A stretch of 64,000 nucleotides of DNA from Sinobacterium caligoides (GCF_003752585.1 NZ_RKHR01000006.1:277904-341903); one strand, 5' to 3'. Shown: positions 24,488 to 33,710, counted from the first letter of the stretch. Numbers and translations are program-made. The notes: a model not told the origin generated them from the sequence alone.

Positions 24488-26647
24488 ATGACAGACCTAC
24501 TCGCCTCTTTAAATGATGAGCAGCGCCAAGCCGTATCGGCGACACCCGGCAATCAATTAATCCTTGCCGGTGCCGGTAGTGGCAAGACTCGGGTGCTAGT
24601 GCACCGTATTGCCTGGTTACTACAGAATACTGATATTACCCCCTACGGCATTATGGCGGTGACTTTCACCAACAAGGCCTCACGTGAGATGCGTGAACGT
24701 ATCGAAGAGGTGCTCGGTTTTCCGGCGCGAGGGATGTGGGTAGGTACCTTTCACGGTCTCGCGCATCGCTTATTGAAGGCACACTTCAAGGATGCGAAGT
24801 TGCCGGAAAACTTTCAAATATTGGACTCGGACGATCAACTACGACTGCTTAAGAAGCTGGTCAAGCAGCTGAATATAGACGACGAGCGCTTCCCTACCAA
24901 GGAGATCCAGTGGTGGATTAACGGCCAGAAAGACGAGGGCCGACGGGCGGCACACATTCAGGCCTGGGATCCGCAAACTGAGGCGCAGTTGACGGTCTAT
25001 AGTGCTTATGAAGAGGCTTGCCTGCGCGGTGGTTTCGTCGACTTCGGTGAATTGCTGCTACGTGCTCATGAACTGTTGCGCGACAACCAGCACTTGCTCG
25101 AACATTATCGCGAGCGCTTTCAATACGTGCTCGTCGATGAGTTTCAGGATACCAATACCATTCAGTATGCCTGGCTGCGTCTGCTGGCTGGCGAGACCGG
25201 TGCGGTCACCGCGGTCGGTGATGACGACCAGTCGATCTACGGTTGGCGCGGCGCTAAGATCGAGAATATACAGCAGTTTGAGCAGGAATTTAGTGGCGTC
25301 AGAACCACGCGCCTAGAGCAGAATTATCGCTCCACGGGCTCCATCCTCAAGGCTGCTAACGCGGTGATAGAGAACAACGACGATCGTCTGGGTAAGGAGT
25401 TGTGGACTGAGTCCGACGACGGCGAGGCTATCTCACTGTATAGCGCCTTCAATGAGCAGGATGAGGCACATTTTATTACCGAGCGCATTGAACAGTGGGT
25501 CGAGCAGGGGCATCGCCGCGATAGTAGCGCCATACTCTATCGCTCCAATGCCCAGTCTCGAGTACTCGAGGAGGCGTTGATTCGCGCCGGTATTCCCTAC
25601 CGTATTTATGGTGGTCAGCGTTTCTATGATCGCCTGGAAATTAAAAATGCCCTAGCCTACCTGCGGCTGGTGATTAGCCGCAATGATGATACTGCCCTCG
25701 AGCGAGTGATCAATGTGCCGACACGTGGCATTGGTAACAAGACTGTCGATGTGGTGCGTGAGTTTGCCCGCGATCACGGCTGCTCTATGTGGGAGGCTAT
25801 GCAGCAGGTATTGCAGCATAAACTGCTGACCGCGCGGGCGGGTAATGCGTTGATTAGCTTCATGCACCTGATTGATCAGATGGATCAGGCGACCGATGAT
25901 CTCAGCCTCGCCGAGATGACCGAGCAGGCGATTGAGATGAGTGGTTTAAAAGACCATCACCTGAAGGAGAAGGGGGAGAAGGCGCAGGCACGCTTGGAAA
26001 ACCTCGATGAATTGGTGACGGCTGCGAAGGTGTACGATGCCGATGAAGAGCAGCCGGCCAGTCCGCTGCGCCAATTCCTCGATGATGCGGCACTCGATGC
26101 CGGTGAACAGCAGGCCGAGGAGAACATCGATAGCGTGCAGTTGATGACACTACACTCGGCAAAAGGCTTAGAGTTTCCGCAGGTGTTCCTGGCGGGGGTC
26201 GAGAAGAATATCTTCCCGCATAAGATGTCGTTCGATGAGCCCGGCCGCCTCGCCGAGGAGCGTCGGCTCTGTTATGTGGGTATTACGCGGGCGATGGAAA
26301 AGCTGTATATCTGTTATGCGGAGAGTCGTCGGCTGCACGGAAAAGAGAGTTTCAACGGCCCCTCGGCCTTTATTCGTGAAATACCTAGCTCGGTGATCGA
26401 GGAGGTGCGTCTGCGCACCCAGGTGACTCGCCCGGTCAGCGCGGTGAAGGGCTTCTCTAGTGTTCATGCGGCGGCAGATCTCGGTGTTAAACTCGGCCAA
26501 CGGGTGTTTCACCAGAAATTTGGTGAGGGCGTCATCATGGCGGTTGAGGGAGCGGGTGGTAATGCGCGATTACAAATCAACTTCGACTACGAGGGCAGCA
26601 AATGGCTGGTGATGCAGTACGCTAACTTGCGGCCGATGGAGGAATAA
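24488..26647 (+). CDS. uvrD: DNA helicase II UvrD
   Basis: 3'-5' SF1 helicase of nucleotide excision and mismatch repair, 719 residues, essentially the E. coli length. Motif I is GAGSGKTR, Ia is AVTFTNKASREM, II is VLVDEFQDTN, III is AVGDDDQSIYGWRGA, IV is RLEQNYRS, V is LMTLHSAKGLEFPQVF, and VI is RRLCYVGITRAM. The C-terminal RVFHQKFGEGVIMAVEG segment is the UvrD Tudor-like tail. The ATG start at MTDLLASLNDEQ aligns with known UvrD. I did not find a clear LexA box in the 173 bases upstream. It is flanked by the serine recombinase on one side. Confidence 0.97.
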   Translation: MTDLLASLNDEQRQAVSATPGNQLILAGAGSGKTRVLVHRIAWLLQNTDITPYGIMAVTFTNKASREMRERIEEVLGFPARGMWVGTFHGLAHRLLKAHFKDAKLPENFQILDSDDQLRLLKKLVKQLNIDDERFPTKEIQWWINGQKDEGRRAAHIQAWDPQTEAQLTVYSAYEEACLRGGFVDFGELLLRAHELLRDNQHLLEHYRERFQYVLVDEFQDTNTIQYAWLRLLAGETGAVTAVGDDDQSIYGWRGAKIENIQQFEQEFSGVRTTRLEQNYRSTGSILKAANAVIENNDDRLGKELWTESDDGEAISLYSAFNEQDEAHFITERIEQWVEQGHRRDSSAILYRSNAQSRVLEEALIRAGIPYRIYGGQRFYDRLEIKNALAYLRLVISRNDDTALERVINVPTRGIGNKTVDVVREFARDHGCSMWEAMQQVLQHKLLTARAGNALISFMHLIDQMDQATDDLSLAEMTEQAIEMSGLKDHHLKEKGEKAQARLENLDELVTAAKVYDADEEQPASPLRQFLDDAALDAGEQQAEENIDSVQLMTLHSAKGLEFPQVFLAGVEKNIFPHKMSFDEPGRLAEERRLCYVGITRAMEKLYICYAESRRLHGKESFNGPSAFIREIPSSVIEEVRLRTQVTRPVSAVKGFSSVHAAADLGVKLGQRVFHQKFGEGVIMAVEGAGGNARLQINFDYEGSKWLVMQYANLRPMEE

Positions 26648-26717
26648 CACACGGGGACCTAGTCATCGTTAGGGTGGCTGGGTTAGGCTCTGGGATGGGC
26701 GATAACAATTACTAACG

Positions 26718-26730
26718 AATAATAAAATAA
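26718..26730 (+). promoter_or_regulatory. AAN-repeat motif (Hfq/Crc-type) before the TRAP binding protein
   Basis: AATAATAAAATAA ends two bases before the ATG at 26733 and occupies the place where a Shine-Dalgarno sequence would be expected; no clear SD is present. It fits the AANAANAA consensus of Hfq/Crc sites. Regulation is inferred. Confidence 0.35.
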
Positions 26731-26732
26731 CG

Positions 26733-27860
26733 ATGAATAAACAACAGATAAACGGATTTATGCCGGCGGTTATCCTCGCCTTACTCGCTCTAGTGATGTT
26801 ACTGGGTGGGCTCTATGTACGCGCAGTGACCACGCAACAGGATGATTTACAGTACGCCAGTAGCGCGCCGCAGCAAGTCTACCACTGGAAGATGGTTACC
26901 ACTTGGCCGAAGAATTTTCCCGGCCTAGGTATGGCCCCCGAGCGTATTGCCGAATGGGTCGACAAGATGAGCGACGGCCGCCTGAAGATAACCGTTTATG
27001 GTGCTGGAGAGATGGTGCCAGCACTGCAGGTGTTCGATACGGTATCGGCGGGGACGGCACAGCTGGGGCATGGTGCGGCTTATTATTGGAAGGGTAAGAT
27101 ACCGGCAGCGCCACTGTTTACGGCGGTGCCCTTCGGTATGACGGCGCAGGAGATGAACGCCTGGCTGTATCATGGTGGTGGCATTGAGCTGTACCGAGAG
27201 CTCTACGCACCGTATAACTTGATTCCGATGGCGGCGGGTAACACCGGGGTGCAGATGGCTGGCTGGTTTAATCGTGAGATTAATTCGCTGGAGGATATCA
27301 AGGGGTTGAAGATGCGTATCCCGGGCTTGGCCGGCGAGGTCTTTAACCGTGTCGGTGGCACGGCGGTGAATATTCCCGGCGGAGAAATCTTTACCTCGCT
27401 GCAGACGGGAGTCATCGATGCCACCGAGTGGGTAGGCCCTTATAACGATCTGGCCTTCGGCCTCTACAAGACGGCGAAGTATTACTATTATCCCGGCTGG
27501 CATGAGCCGGGTCCGACGCTGGAATTGATCGTCAATAAGCAGGCTTTTGCCAGCCTGCCGAAGGATCTGCAAGAAATCTTAGAGGTGGCCGCGCGGGCGG
27601 TGAACCAGGACTCGCTCGATGAATATACCGCGCTCAATAATGCCGCATTAGAGGAGCTGGTGCAGCAGCACGGGGTGATACTGAAGGAGCTACCGGAGGA
27701 TGTGCTGGCAGAGTTGAAGCGGGTATCGCTAGCGCTCTATGATGAGATGTCGGCCAGCGACCCGACGTTTGCGAAGATCTACGATTCGTTTAAAGCGTTT
27801 GCCGAGGGCACTAAGAGTTACCATCAGATTAGCGAGCGCGCCTACCTCAACGCCCGTTAA
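26733..27860 (+). CDS. TakP-like TRAP transporter solute-binding protein
   Basis: Periplasmic binding protein of the DctP family, 375 residues. A long hydrophobic N-terminal segment (about 8-32) is a signal peptide or anchor. The mature part begins HWKMVTTWPKNFPG. Motifs such as GAGEMVPALQVFD, GAAYYWKGK, PFGMTAQEMNAWLY, GNTGVQMAGWFN, LKMRIPGL, DATEWVGPYNDL and PGWHEPGP are those I associate with the 2-oxoacid-binding TakP branch. The likely ligand is pyruvate or another alpha-keto acid, with Na+; this is by family resemblance. The matching permease genes (dctQ, dctM) lie on the opposite strand beyond yciA, so the binding protein is expressed separately. Its stop codon overlaps that of yciA. 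Confidence 0.88.
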   Translation: MNKQQINGFMPAVILALLALVMLLGGLYVRAVTTQQDDLQYASSAPQQVYHWKMVTTWPKNFPGLGMAPERIAEWVDKMSDGRLKITVYGAGEMVPALQVFDTVSAGTAQLGHGAAYYWKGKIPAAPLFTAVPFGMTAQEMNAWLYHGGGIELYRELYAPYNLIPMAAGNTGVQMAGWFNREINSLEDIKGLKMRIPGLAGEVFNRVGGTAVNIPGGEIFTSLQTGVIDATEWVGPYNDLAFGLYKTAKYYYYPGWHEPGPTLELIVNKQAFASLPKDLQEILEVAARAVNQDSLDEYTALNNAALEELVQQHGVILKELPEDVLAELKRVSLALYDEMSASDPTFAKIYDSFKAFAEGTKSYHQISERAYLNAR

Positions 27861-28267
27861 CGGCCGCTCATCTCGAGTGACTCGATGATGCGGGTGCGAC
27901 CGTTATCATCGAGGGCGACGAAGATGAAGGTGCCCTCTGTCACTTTGTGGGTGATCTGACGCGTCGGGTAGCTGGCCCAGACCTCGACGCGAATCTCCAT
28001 CGAGCTGCGGCCGGTAGAAACGACGTCGCAGTAGCAGCTCACTACGGCGCCAACCTTGACCGGCACCATGAAGCTCATTTTCTCGATGGAGACCGTGGCG
28101 ACGCGCCCTCGGGCGACGGTTGCTGCGATGACCGAGCAGGCCATATCCATTTGCGAGACCAGCCAGCCGCCAAAGATATCGCCGCTGGCGTTGGTGTCGG
28201 CGGGCATGGCCATGGTCTGTAGGGCGAGCTCGCCGACCGGCTTGGGTTTTTCGTCGTTTATGCTCAT
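27857..28267 (-). CDS. yciA: YciA-like acyl-CoA thioesterase
   Basis: 136-residue hotdog-fold thioesterase hydrolysing acyl-CoA in the cytoplasm. The signature TMAMPADTNASGDIFGGWLVSQMD holds the conserved Asp of the active-site helix; IEKMSFMVPVKVG and the C-terminal beta strands fit YciA. It is transcribed towards takP: the two stop codons overlap inside a GTTAAC palindrome (27856-27861). It lies 33 bases after dctM in the same direction and is probably the last gene of the dctQM transcript. Its insertion between TRAP genes looks incidental. Confidence 0.87.
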   Translation of the reverse strand: MSINDEKPKPVGELALQTMAMPADTNASGDIFGGWLVSQMDMACSVIAATVARGRVATVSIEKMSFMVPVKVGAVVSCYCDVVSTGRSSMEIRVEVWASYPTRQITHKVTEGTFIFVALDDNGRTRIIESLEMSGR

Positions 28268-28300
28268 GGTCTTATCACCTGTTATTGTTGAGCGCCCCGC

Positions 28301-29668
28301 TTAGTCGTATACCTGTGCAGGTAGCCAAGTGGCCAGTTCGGGCCAGTAGGCGAGTAGGGCTAGCAACACTAGTTGTATCACAATAAACGGAGCGACGCCC
28401 CGGTAAATATCGGTTGTTTTTACCTGTTCCGGGGCAACGCCGCGTAGGTAGAACAGGGCGAAGCCAAACGGTGGTGTGAGGAAGGAGGTCTGCAGGTTGA
28501 GTGCAATCATTATGCCTAGCCAGACGGGGTCGACGCCCATGGAAAATAATATGGGGCCGACGATGGGCACGACGATGAAGGTGATCTCGATAAAGTCGAG
28601 GATGAAGCCGAGCAGAAAAATCACTAGCATTACTACCAGCGTCGCGGTGAACACGCCGCCGGGTAGCTCGGCGAAAAACGCACGAATCAACTCGTCACCA
28701 CCGTAGCCGCGGAAGACTAGTGAGAACAGCGCCGCGCCGAGTAGGATCATAAATACCATGCTGGTTATCTGCATGGTCTCTAGGCAGATCTGTTGCAGCT
28801 TGCTGACGTTGAGCTGATGCTTGCAGAGAGCGAGCAGTGTCGCGCCGAGGGCGCCGATAGCGGCGGCTTCTGTCGGCGTAGCGGCACCAGCCAGGATCGA
28901 GCCAAGAACGATGACGATGAGCAGTAGCGGGGCGAGGATAACGCCGAGCGAAGACGGAGGTGTTGCTTGCGGTTGAGCTTGCTCGTTGCCTTCGGGTAGC
29001 GGCTTGAGCCAGTTGTGTGCGATTAAATAAAGCATGTAGAGACCGACGAGCAGCAGGCCGGGGATGATGGCGGCGACGAAGAGGTCTCCCACGGAGATGG
29101 TGTCGGGGGTGAAGTTGCCCTGTGCGAGTTGTGCCTGTTGGTAGGCGGTGGCGAGTACGTCACCAAGTAAGACTAAGGCGATAGAGGGGGGAATGATCTG
29201 CCCGAGGGTGCCGGTGGCGCAGATCAGGCCGCTGGCGAAGCTCGGTTGATAGCCGCGCCGCAGCATGCTCGGTAGCGACAGTAGGCCCATGGTGACGACC
29301 GTGGCGCCGACGATACCGGTGCTGGCGGCAAGCAGGACGCCGACTAAGATAACCGACAAGCCGAGCCCGCTGGAGCGGTTGCCGAGGTTGGCGGCCATCG
29401 CCGTTAGTAGCTCCTCGGCAATCTTGCTGCGCTGCAAGATGACGCCCATTAAAATAAACAGCGGTACTGCCATCAGCGTACTGTTGCTCATGGTGCCAAA
29501 CAGTCGATTGGGTAGTGCGCTGAGGAAGTCGGCGTCGAAGTGGCCGAAGACGATACCCACGGCGGCAAAAAGTAGTGATGATCCGGCTAAGCTAAAGGCG
29601 ACAGGGTAGCCGAGCAGTAGTGTCAGGCAGACGAAGAGAAACAGCAGTAGCGACATATATTCAATCAT
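28301..29668 (-). CDS. dctM: TRAP transporter large permease (DctM type)
   Basis: 455-residue integral membrane protein with about twelve hydrophobic helices. DctM signatures include NRLFGTMSNSTLMAVPLFILMG, IVGATVVTMGLLSLPSML and LQTSFLTPPFGFALFYLRG. It is the transport channel of the Na+-driven TRAP system. The start is ATG 29668 with SD AGGAGA located inside dctQ, so the two genes overlap by eight bases and are translationally coupled. The partner binding protein is most likely the TakP-like product at 26733, which is encoded on the other strand. Confidence 0.92.
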   Translation of the reverse strand: MIEYMSLLLFLFVCLTLLLGYPVAFSLAGSSLLFAAVGIVFGHFDADFLSALPNRLFGTMSNSTLMAVPLFILMGVILQRSKIAEELLTAMAANLGNRSSGLGLSVILVGVLLAASTGIVGATVVTMGLLSLPSMLRRGYQPSFASGLICATGTLGQIIPPSIALVLLGDVLATAYQQAQLAQGNFTPDTISVGDLFVAAIIPGLLLVGLYMLYLIAHNWLKPLPEGNEQAQPQATPPSSLGVILAPLLLIVIVLGSILAGAATPTEAAAIGALGATLLALCKHQLNVSKLQQICLETMQITSMVFMILLGAALFSLVFRGYGGDELIRAFFAELPGGVFTATLVVMLVIFLLGFILDFIEITFIVVPIVGPILFSMGVDPVWLGIMIALNLQTSFLTPPFGFALFYLRGVAPEQVKTTDIYRGVAPFIVIQLVLLALLAYWPELATWLPAQVYD

Positions 29669-30200
29669 CACAGTCTCCTTTAGCGCTGCGCATCAGTCGC
29701 TCAAGGTTGCGTAGGACCTCCGCCAGCGCCTGCACGCTGAGCAGAATAGCCATCGCTGGGATGAGGCTTTTGAGTAGATAGACGAAGGGGAGCCCGCCGG
29801 GGTCGGAGGAGCCCTCTCTGACAGCCCACGACTCGCTGACAAAGGAGCAGCTCGCGAATGCGATGAAGAGCATCGTTGGTAGTAGTAGAACGATGGCGCC
29901 GACGCTGTCGACCCAGGCGCGGGTGAGTGTAGAGAAGCGTCGGTAGAAGATGTCGACGCGCACATGTTGACCCTGTTTTAGGGTGTAGGCAGCACCGAGC
30001 ATGAACAGGCTGGCATGAAGATAGTTCGCGGCTTCTTGCAGGGCGATGGAGCCGATGTTGAGGCCGTAGCGTAGCAGTACCACCAAGCTGACGACGATCA
30101 TCATGACGATGCTCAGCCAGCTAATCCAGCGGCCGGTGACATCGGTGAAGTGATCGATAGCGTTGGTGAGACTGGCGCAGTAAGAGTGAGCGTCAGACAT
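29661..30200 (-). CDS. dctQ: TRAP transporter small permease (DctQ type)
   Basis: 179-residue membrane protein with four hydrophobic helices, the small subunit of the TRAP permease. Typical features are the N-terminal helix WISWLSIVMMIVVSLVVLLRYGLNIGSIALQEAANYLHA (quoted across the helix-loop boundary in parts), HVRVDIFYRR, the LPTMLFIAFASCSFVSESW helix and GGLPFVYLLKSLIPA. The ATG at MSDAHSY is preferred. It starts the dctQM-yciA transcript. A 344-base region with two inverted repeats lies upstream and should contain the promoter. Confidence 0.9.
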   Translation of the reverse strand: MSDAHSYCASLTNAIDHFTDVTGRWISWLSIVMMIVVSLVVLLRYGLNIGSIALQEAANYLHASLFMLGAAYTLKQGQHVRVDIFYRRFSTLTRAWVDSVGAIVLLLPTMLFIAFASCSFVSESWAVREGSSDPGGLPFVYLLKSLIPAMAILLSVQALAEVLRNLERLMRSAKGDCDD

Positions 30201-30544
30201 GAGTTTAACATTCCAGTGTTATGATTATCTGGGCATTATAAGCCTTGTCGACGCTGTAACCTACGGTTACTGTGATCTTTATTGTGTCGGCGTTGGGTTC
30301 CTCGGTATTTATCGCAGCGGTGCTGTTGTCGCCGCTCAACGGGGGGATCCTCGGTGTGCCGATTGACGGGGATATCGACACACTTCAAGCGGTTATTTTG
30401 TTAGAATGGTTTATCAAACGAGCCTCTGCCTCGTCGCCGGTATGCGGCGGGGCAGAGGCTCGTGTTAAATAATAGCTCGTTGCTGTGGAACATCTTTCCT
30501 GTAGCGGCTGTTTTCCATTGAGACGTATGGTCAGTGAGTGAGTG
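30201..30544. promoter_or_regulatory. Divergent promoter region dctQ / DUF4265
   Basis: 344 bases between divergent genes. It contains a small dyad, GTAACC (30256-30261) / GGTTAC (30265-30270), 56 bases before the dctQ start and a possible operator. It also holds a long GC-rich hairpin at 30418-30463. A 66-codon hydrophobic open frame exists (30272-30472), but its end is made by the hairpin and I do not call it a gene. Confidence 0.5.
30418..30463. repeat. Long GC-rich inverted repeat
   Basis: ACGAGCCTCTGCC (30418-30430) pairs perfectly with GGCAGAGGCTCGT (30451-30463). Inside the loop a second stem CGCCG (30435-30439) / CGGCG (30445-30449) can form. There is no T-run on either side, so a simple intrinsic terminator is unlikely. 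Confidence 0.8.
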
Positions 30545-31006
30545 ATGAAGCAACATGCAATAATTGAACTGCCCGCCGGGCAGCGAACCGACGGCAGTAC
30601 GGTGATGGAGAAGGTGGCGATCCGTCGCCTCGCTGATGGTCGAGTGGAGATGCTGCACTCTCCTGGTTTCGTCAAGGGAGCCGCGCGCGGTGACACCCTG
30701 AAATTCACGAAAGAGGGCTTCGAGGTCGAGGAGCGCGCGGGCTTAGTGGCGATTCAGATTTACCTGCGCGATGACATAGAGAAGATCGAGCCGAAGCTCA
30801 GTGCGGAAATCAAGACGATGGACGGTTGCCGTGATATTTGCACCGAACGGATGCTGGTCTACTCGGTACCAGTAGAGGCGGGCTTCGCCGCTATCGAAGG
30901 GGTGATGAAGGAGGTCGCCGAGCAGTACGCACAGCTGCAGTGGTTTTACGGTAATGTCTACGATGAACAGGGCGAGCCGATGAACTGGTGGATGAACGAG
31001 AAATAA
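30545..31006 (+). CDS. DUF4265-like hypothetical protein
   Basis: Hypothetical protein of 153 residues with no signal peptide or membrane helix. The central segment GRVEMLHSPGFVKGAARGDTLKF resembles the DUF4265 pattern of a Pro-Phe/Gly turn followed by GD. The rest is a mix of beta strands and an acidic helix, ending in NWWMNEK. Function is unknown. ATG 30545 follows a GTG one codon earlier; upstream GTGAGTGAGTG may serve as a weak ribosome site. It lies 80 bases before yaaA in the same direction and could share its transcript. Confidence 0.65.
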   Translation: MKQHAIIELPAGQRTDGSTVMEKVAIRRLADGRVEMLHSPGFVKGAARGDTLKFTKEGFEVEERAGLVAIQIYLRDDIEKIEPKLSAEIKTMDGCRDICTERMLVYSVPVEAGFAAIEGVMKEVAEQYAQLQWFYGNVYDEQGEPMNWWMNEK

Positions 31007-31086
31007 GCTGCTATTGAGCAGTGTTGAGTGATAGCCGGGCGAGATGATGACCCTGTTGTCGGCATTACAGATAATACGAGGTGAAG

Positions 31087-31854
31087 ATGATCATAGTAAT
31101 TTCTCCGGCCAAGAAGCTGGATTATGATAGCCCGGCGGTGACCGCCGCACACACCCAGCCACGCATGTTAGATCGTGCCGCCGAGCTGATCGAACAACTC
31201 CGTCCCCTCGCGCCGCACCAAGTCTCGGAGCTGATGCATATCAGCGACAAGCTGGGCACGCTTAACTACGACCGTTTTCAGACTTGGCAACCCCCGTTCA
31301 CGCCGGCGAATGCCAAGCAGGCGCTGTTGGCGTTTCGCGGCGATGTCTATGCGGGCATGGATGCGGATAGCTTTAGCGAAGATGATTTCGCCTTCGCTCA
31401 ACAGCATCTGCGCATGTTGTCGGGGCTGTACGGCCTGTTGCGCCCCCTCGATTTGATGCAGCCATATCGCCTCGAAATGGGGACGCGCTTTGCAAACCGT
31501 GCCGGTAAGAACCTCTATGAATTCTGGGGGGATAGTATCACCGAGCTGCTGAATGCCGACTTTGCCGAAGAGGGCAGTAAGGTGTTGATCAATCTCGCCT
31601 CAAACGAATACTTTAAGTCAGTCAAACCTAAGCAGCTCAACGCGAAGGTGATTACTCCCGTGTTTAAGCAGCGCAAGGGTGATGACTACAAAGTGGTGGG
31701 GATCTATGCGAAGAAGGCGCGTGGCATGATGAGTCGCTATATCATCGAGAATAGGCTGACCGAGGTAGAGCAGATTAAGTCTTTCGAGCTTGATGATTAC
31801 CGCTTCAACAGCGGCCTATCCAGCGAACAAGAATGGGTGTTTAGCCGTGGCTAA
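31087..31854 (+). CDS. yaaA: Peroxide stress protein YaaA
   Basis: 255-residue YaaA/UPF0246 protein. In E. coli it limits free iron and DNA damage during peroxide stress. Family signatures are [50 protein letters not shown] and the C-terminal [21 protein letters not shown] 31087 has SD GAGG at the right distance. The 3' end overlaps the next gene by eight bases (GTG at 31847), suggesting coupled translation. Confidence 0.95.
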   Translation: MIIVISPAKKLDYDSPAVTAAHTQPRMLDRAAELIEQLRPLAPHQVSELMHISDKLGTLNYDRFQTWQPPFTPANAKQALLAFRGDVYAGMDADSFSEDDFAFAQQHLRMLSGLYGLLRPLDLMQPYRLEMGTRFANRAGKNLYEFWGDSITELLNADFAEEGSKVLINLASNEYFKSVKPKQLNAKVITPVFKQRKGDDYKVVGIYAKKARGMMSRYIIENRLTEVEQIKSFELDDYRFNSGLSSEQEWVFSRG

Positions 31855-32446
31855 AGCCTACTCGGCAGCCTGTGATAATAACAAGGCGGCGATCCTTGCG
31901 GTCTTGCAGCAGGCTTTTTCCAGCGCGACTACAGTACTGGAGATTGGTGCCGGTACCGGCCAGCATGCGGTGTTTTTTGCGCCGGCTTTGCCCCACTTGC
32001 AGTGGCTGGCGACGGAGCGCGAGGCGGTTTGTGCGACCACGCTGCCGTGGCTGGACGAGGCACAGTGTGACAATCTACACGGGCCGATCAGCCTCGATGT
32101 CAGTGCGACACCGTGGCCCGATGAGGCGCTGTCCGCCGACGCTTTGTTTACCGCCAATACACTGCATATCATGAGTTGGTCGTCGGTGCAGCAGCTGTTC
32201 CGCCGCCTGGCTGCATTACCGCGTTTACAGCGATTGTGTATCTATGGCCCTTTTAACTATGACGGCGAGTATACTAGTGACAGTAATGCACGCTTCGATC
32301 AGTGGCTGCAGCAGCGTGATCGCCATAGCGCTATTCGCGATGTTGAGGCGGTGCAGCAGCTGGCGACGGAGGCGGGGTTCCACCTATATGCCGATCATGC
32401 GCTACCGGCGAATAACCGTTTACTGGAATGGCATCGGGATAGCTGA
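31847..32446 (+). CDS. DUF938 SAM-dependent methyltransferase
   Basis: 199-residue protein of the DUF938 family. The start is GTG 31847, since the family consensus begins just there ([19 protein letters not shown]). SAM motif I is [16 protein letters not shown]. Later motifs [10 protein letters not shown] and [17 protein letters not shown] are family-typical. The substrate is unknown. Its start lies inside the yaaA 3' end, giving an 8-base overlap, so the two are likely co-expressed. Confidence 0.87.
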   Translation: MAKAYSAACDNNKAAILAVLQQAFSSATTVLEIGAGTGQHAVFFAPALPHLQWLATEREAVCATTLPWLDEAQCDNLHGPISLDVSATPWPDEALSADALFTANTLHIMSWSSVQQLFRRLAALPRLQRLCIYGPFNYDGEYTSDSNARFDQWLQQRDRHSAIRDVEAVQQLATEAGFHLYADHALPANNRLLEWHRDS

Positions 32447-32579
32447 CAAAGCTTTACCATGCGTCATCATGGCGCCATCATTTCTGTTGTAAACTAAATA
32501 GATAAGCAATAATAGGTCACCACAACATGACTCACCTTAGCCAGCACTGACTGAGTGGGGTGAATGGGGGGATAATATA

Positions 32580-33710
32580 ATGCCACAACTACTACCGCTG
32601 CCCTCGGTCCTCTGCGATGAGGTCGTCGTTGCCGCCGGCAAGATTGGCGTACTGACACTCAACGCACCGGCCCGGATGAATGCACTCAATGGCGAGATGA
32701 TTGCGCTGTTACGTGAGAGCCTGATCGCCTGGCAGACAGACCCGGAACTGCTAGCAGTGATGTTGTTCGCCGATAGCCATAAAGTTTTTTGTGCTGGCGG
32801 CGATGTTCGCGCGGTGCGTGAGGAGGCCCTGCTGAGTGGCGGCGACTACTGTGAGGCGGCCGAGCGCTTCTTCGAGGCAGAGTACCGCCTCGACTATCTG
32901 TTGCACCGGTACCCAAAGCCGGTGATCGCCTGGGGTGAGGGTGTGGTCCTCGGGGGCGGTTTAGGGTTGCTGGCTGGCGCTAGCCATCGCGTGGTAACGC
33001 CGAGCAGCCGTTTGGCGATGCCTGAGCTTGCCATTGGCTTTTATCCGGATGTCGGGGCCGGTTACTTTCTCAATCAGATGCCAGGCCGAAGCGGCTACCT
33101 GCTTGGCTTGACCGGTAGTTTATTTGCCGCGGCCGACGCGCTGTATACGGGTGTTGCGGATTATTGCCTCGCCGATGAAAGCCGCGCGCTATTTATTGAG
33201 CAACTGCATCAGCAAGCCTGGCTAGCGGGGGATCAGCCGAACAGCGCCGAGCACAATGCTCTGCTGCTCAGCGAACTGTTGGCCGCTATGCAGGTTGAGG
33301 CCGGAGATAGCTGGATTGCGGCCGATCAACAGGAGATTGACCGGCTCTGTGGTGGCGATGATGGCCTAGCGATTATCGAGAGTTTATTGAGTTATCGCGG
33401 CGAGAGCCAGACGATACAGAACGCTGTTCGAGAGGCGACGAAGGGCTCGCCGCTGGCGGCACGGGTAACCATAAAACAGCTGCTGGATAGTCGTGATAAG
33501 ACGCTGGCGGAGGTCTTTATCGGCGAGCTGGGGCTATCGACTAAACTGGCGCAGCACCGAGAATTTCAGGAGGGGGTAAGGGCCCAGCTCGTGGATAAAG
33601 ATAAACAGCCTCAGTGGCAGCATCAGCACCCGGCAGAGGTGTTGGAGGCAGAATTAGCGGCACTATTTACGCCGCCCTGGCCGGTCAGCCCGTTAGATGA
33701 TTTATGCTAA
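32580..33710 (+). CDS. 3-hydroxyisobutyryl-CoA hydrolase-like enoyl-CoA hydratase/isomerase
   Basis: Crotonase-superfamily enzyme of 376 residues, the length of HIBYL-CoA hydrolases rather than the 260 residues of simple hydratases. The oxyanion-hole segment is FCAGGDVRAVRE, followed by GVVLGGGLGLLAGASHRVV and then AMPELAIGFYPDVGAGYFL, the last being the HIBCH-type signature with catalytic Glu in MPE. The C-terminal HIBCH cap continues to the end. It may act in valine breakdown, but no mmsA/mmsB or acyl-CoA dehydrogenase gene adjoins it. ATG 32580 has a GGGG SD. Confidence 0.85.
   Translation: MPQLLPLPSVLCDEVVVAAGKIGVLTLNAPARMNALNGEMIALLRESLIAWQTDPELLAVMLFADSHKVFCAGGDVRAVREEALLSGGDYCEAAERFFEAEYRLDYLLHRYPKPVIAWGEGVVLGGGLGLLAGASHRVVTPSSRLAMPELAIGFYPDVGAGYFLNQMPGRSGYLLGLTGSLFAAADALYTGVADYCLADESRALFIEQLHQQAWLAGDQPNSAEHNALLLSELLAAMQVEAGDSWIAADQQEIDRLCGGDDGLAIIESLLSYRGESQTIQNAVREATKGSPLAARVTIKQLLDSRDKTLAEVFIGELGLSTKLAQHREFQEGVRAQLVDKDKQPQWQHQHPAEVLEAELAALFTPPWPVSPLDDLC

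Noticed and set aside
26925..27572. 215-codon open frame antisense to the TRAP binding protein
   Set aside because: Shadow of a well-supported gene with no recognisable motif.
27856..27861. GTTAAC palindrome at the takP/yciA junction as a regulatory site
   Set aside because: It is simply two overlapping TAA stops on opposite strands.
30272..30472. 66-codon hydrophobic open frame upstream of the DUF4265 gene
   Set aside because: No SD and no family match. Its last third is generated by the GC-rich inverted repeat, and it lies in a promoter region.
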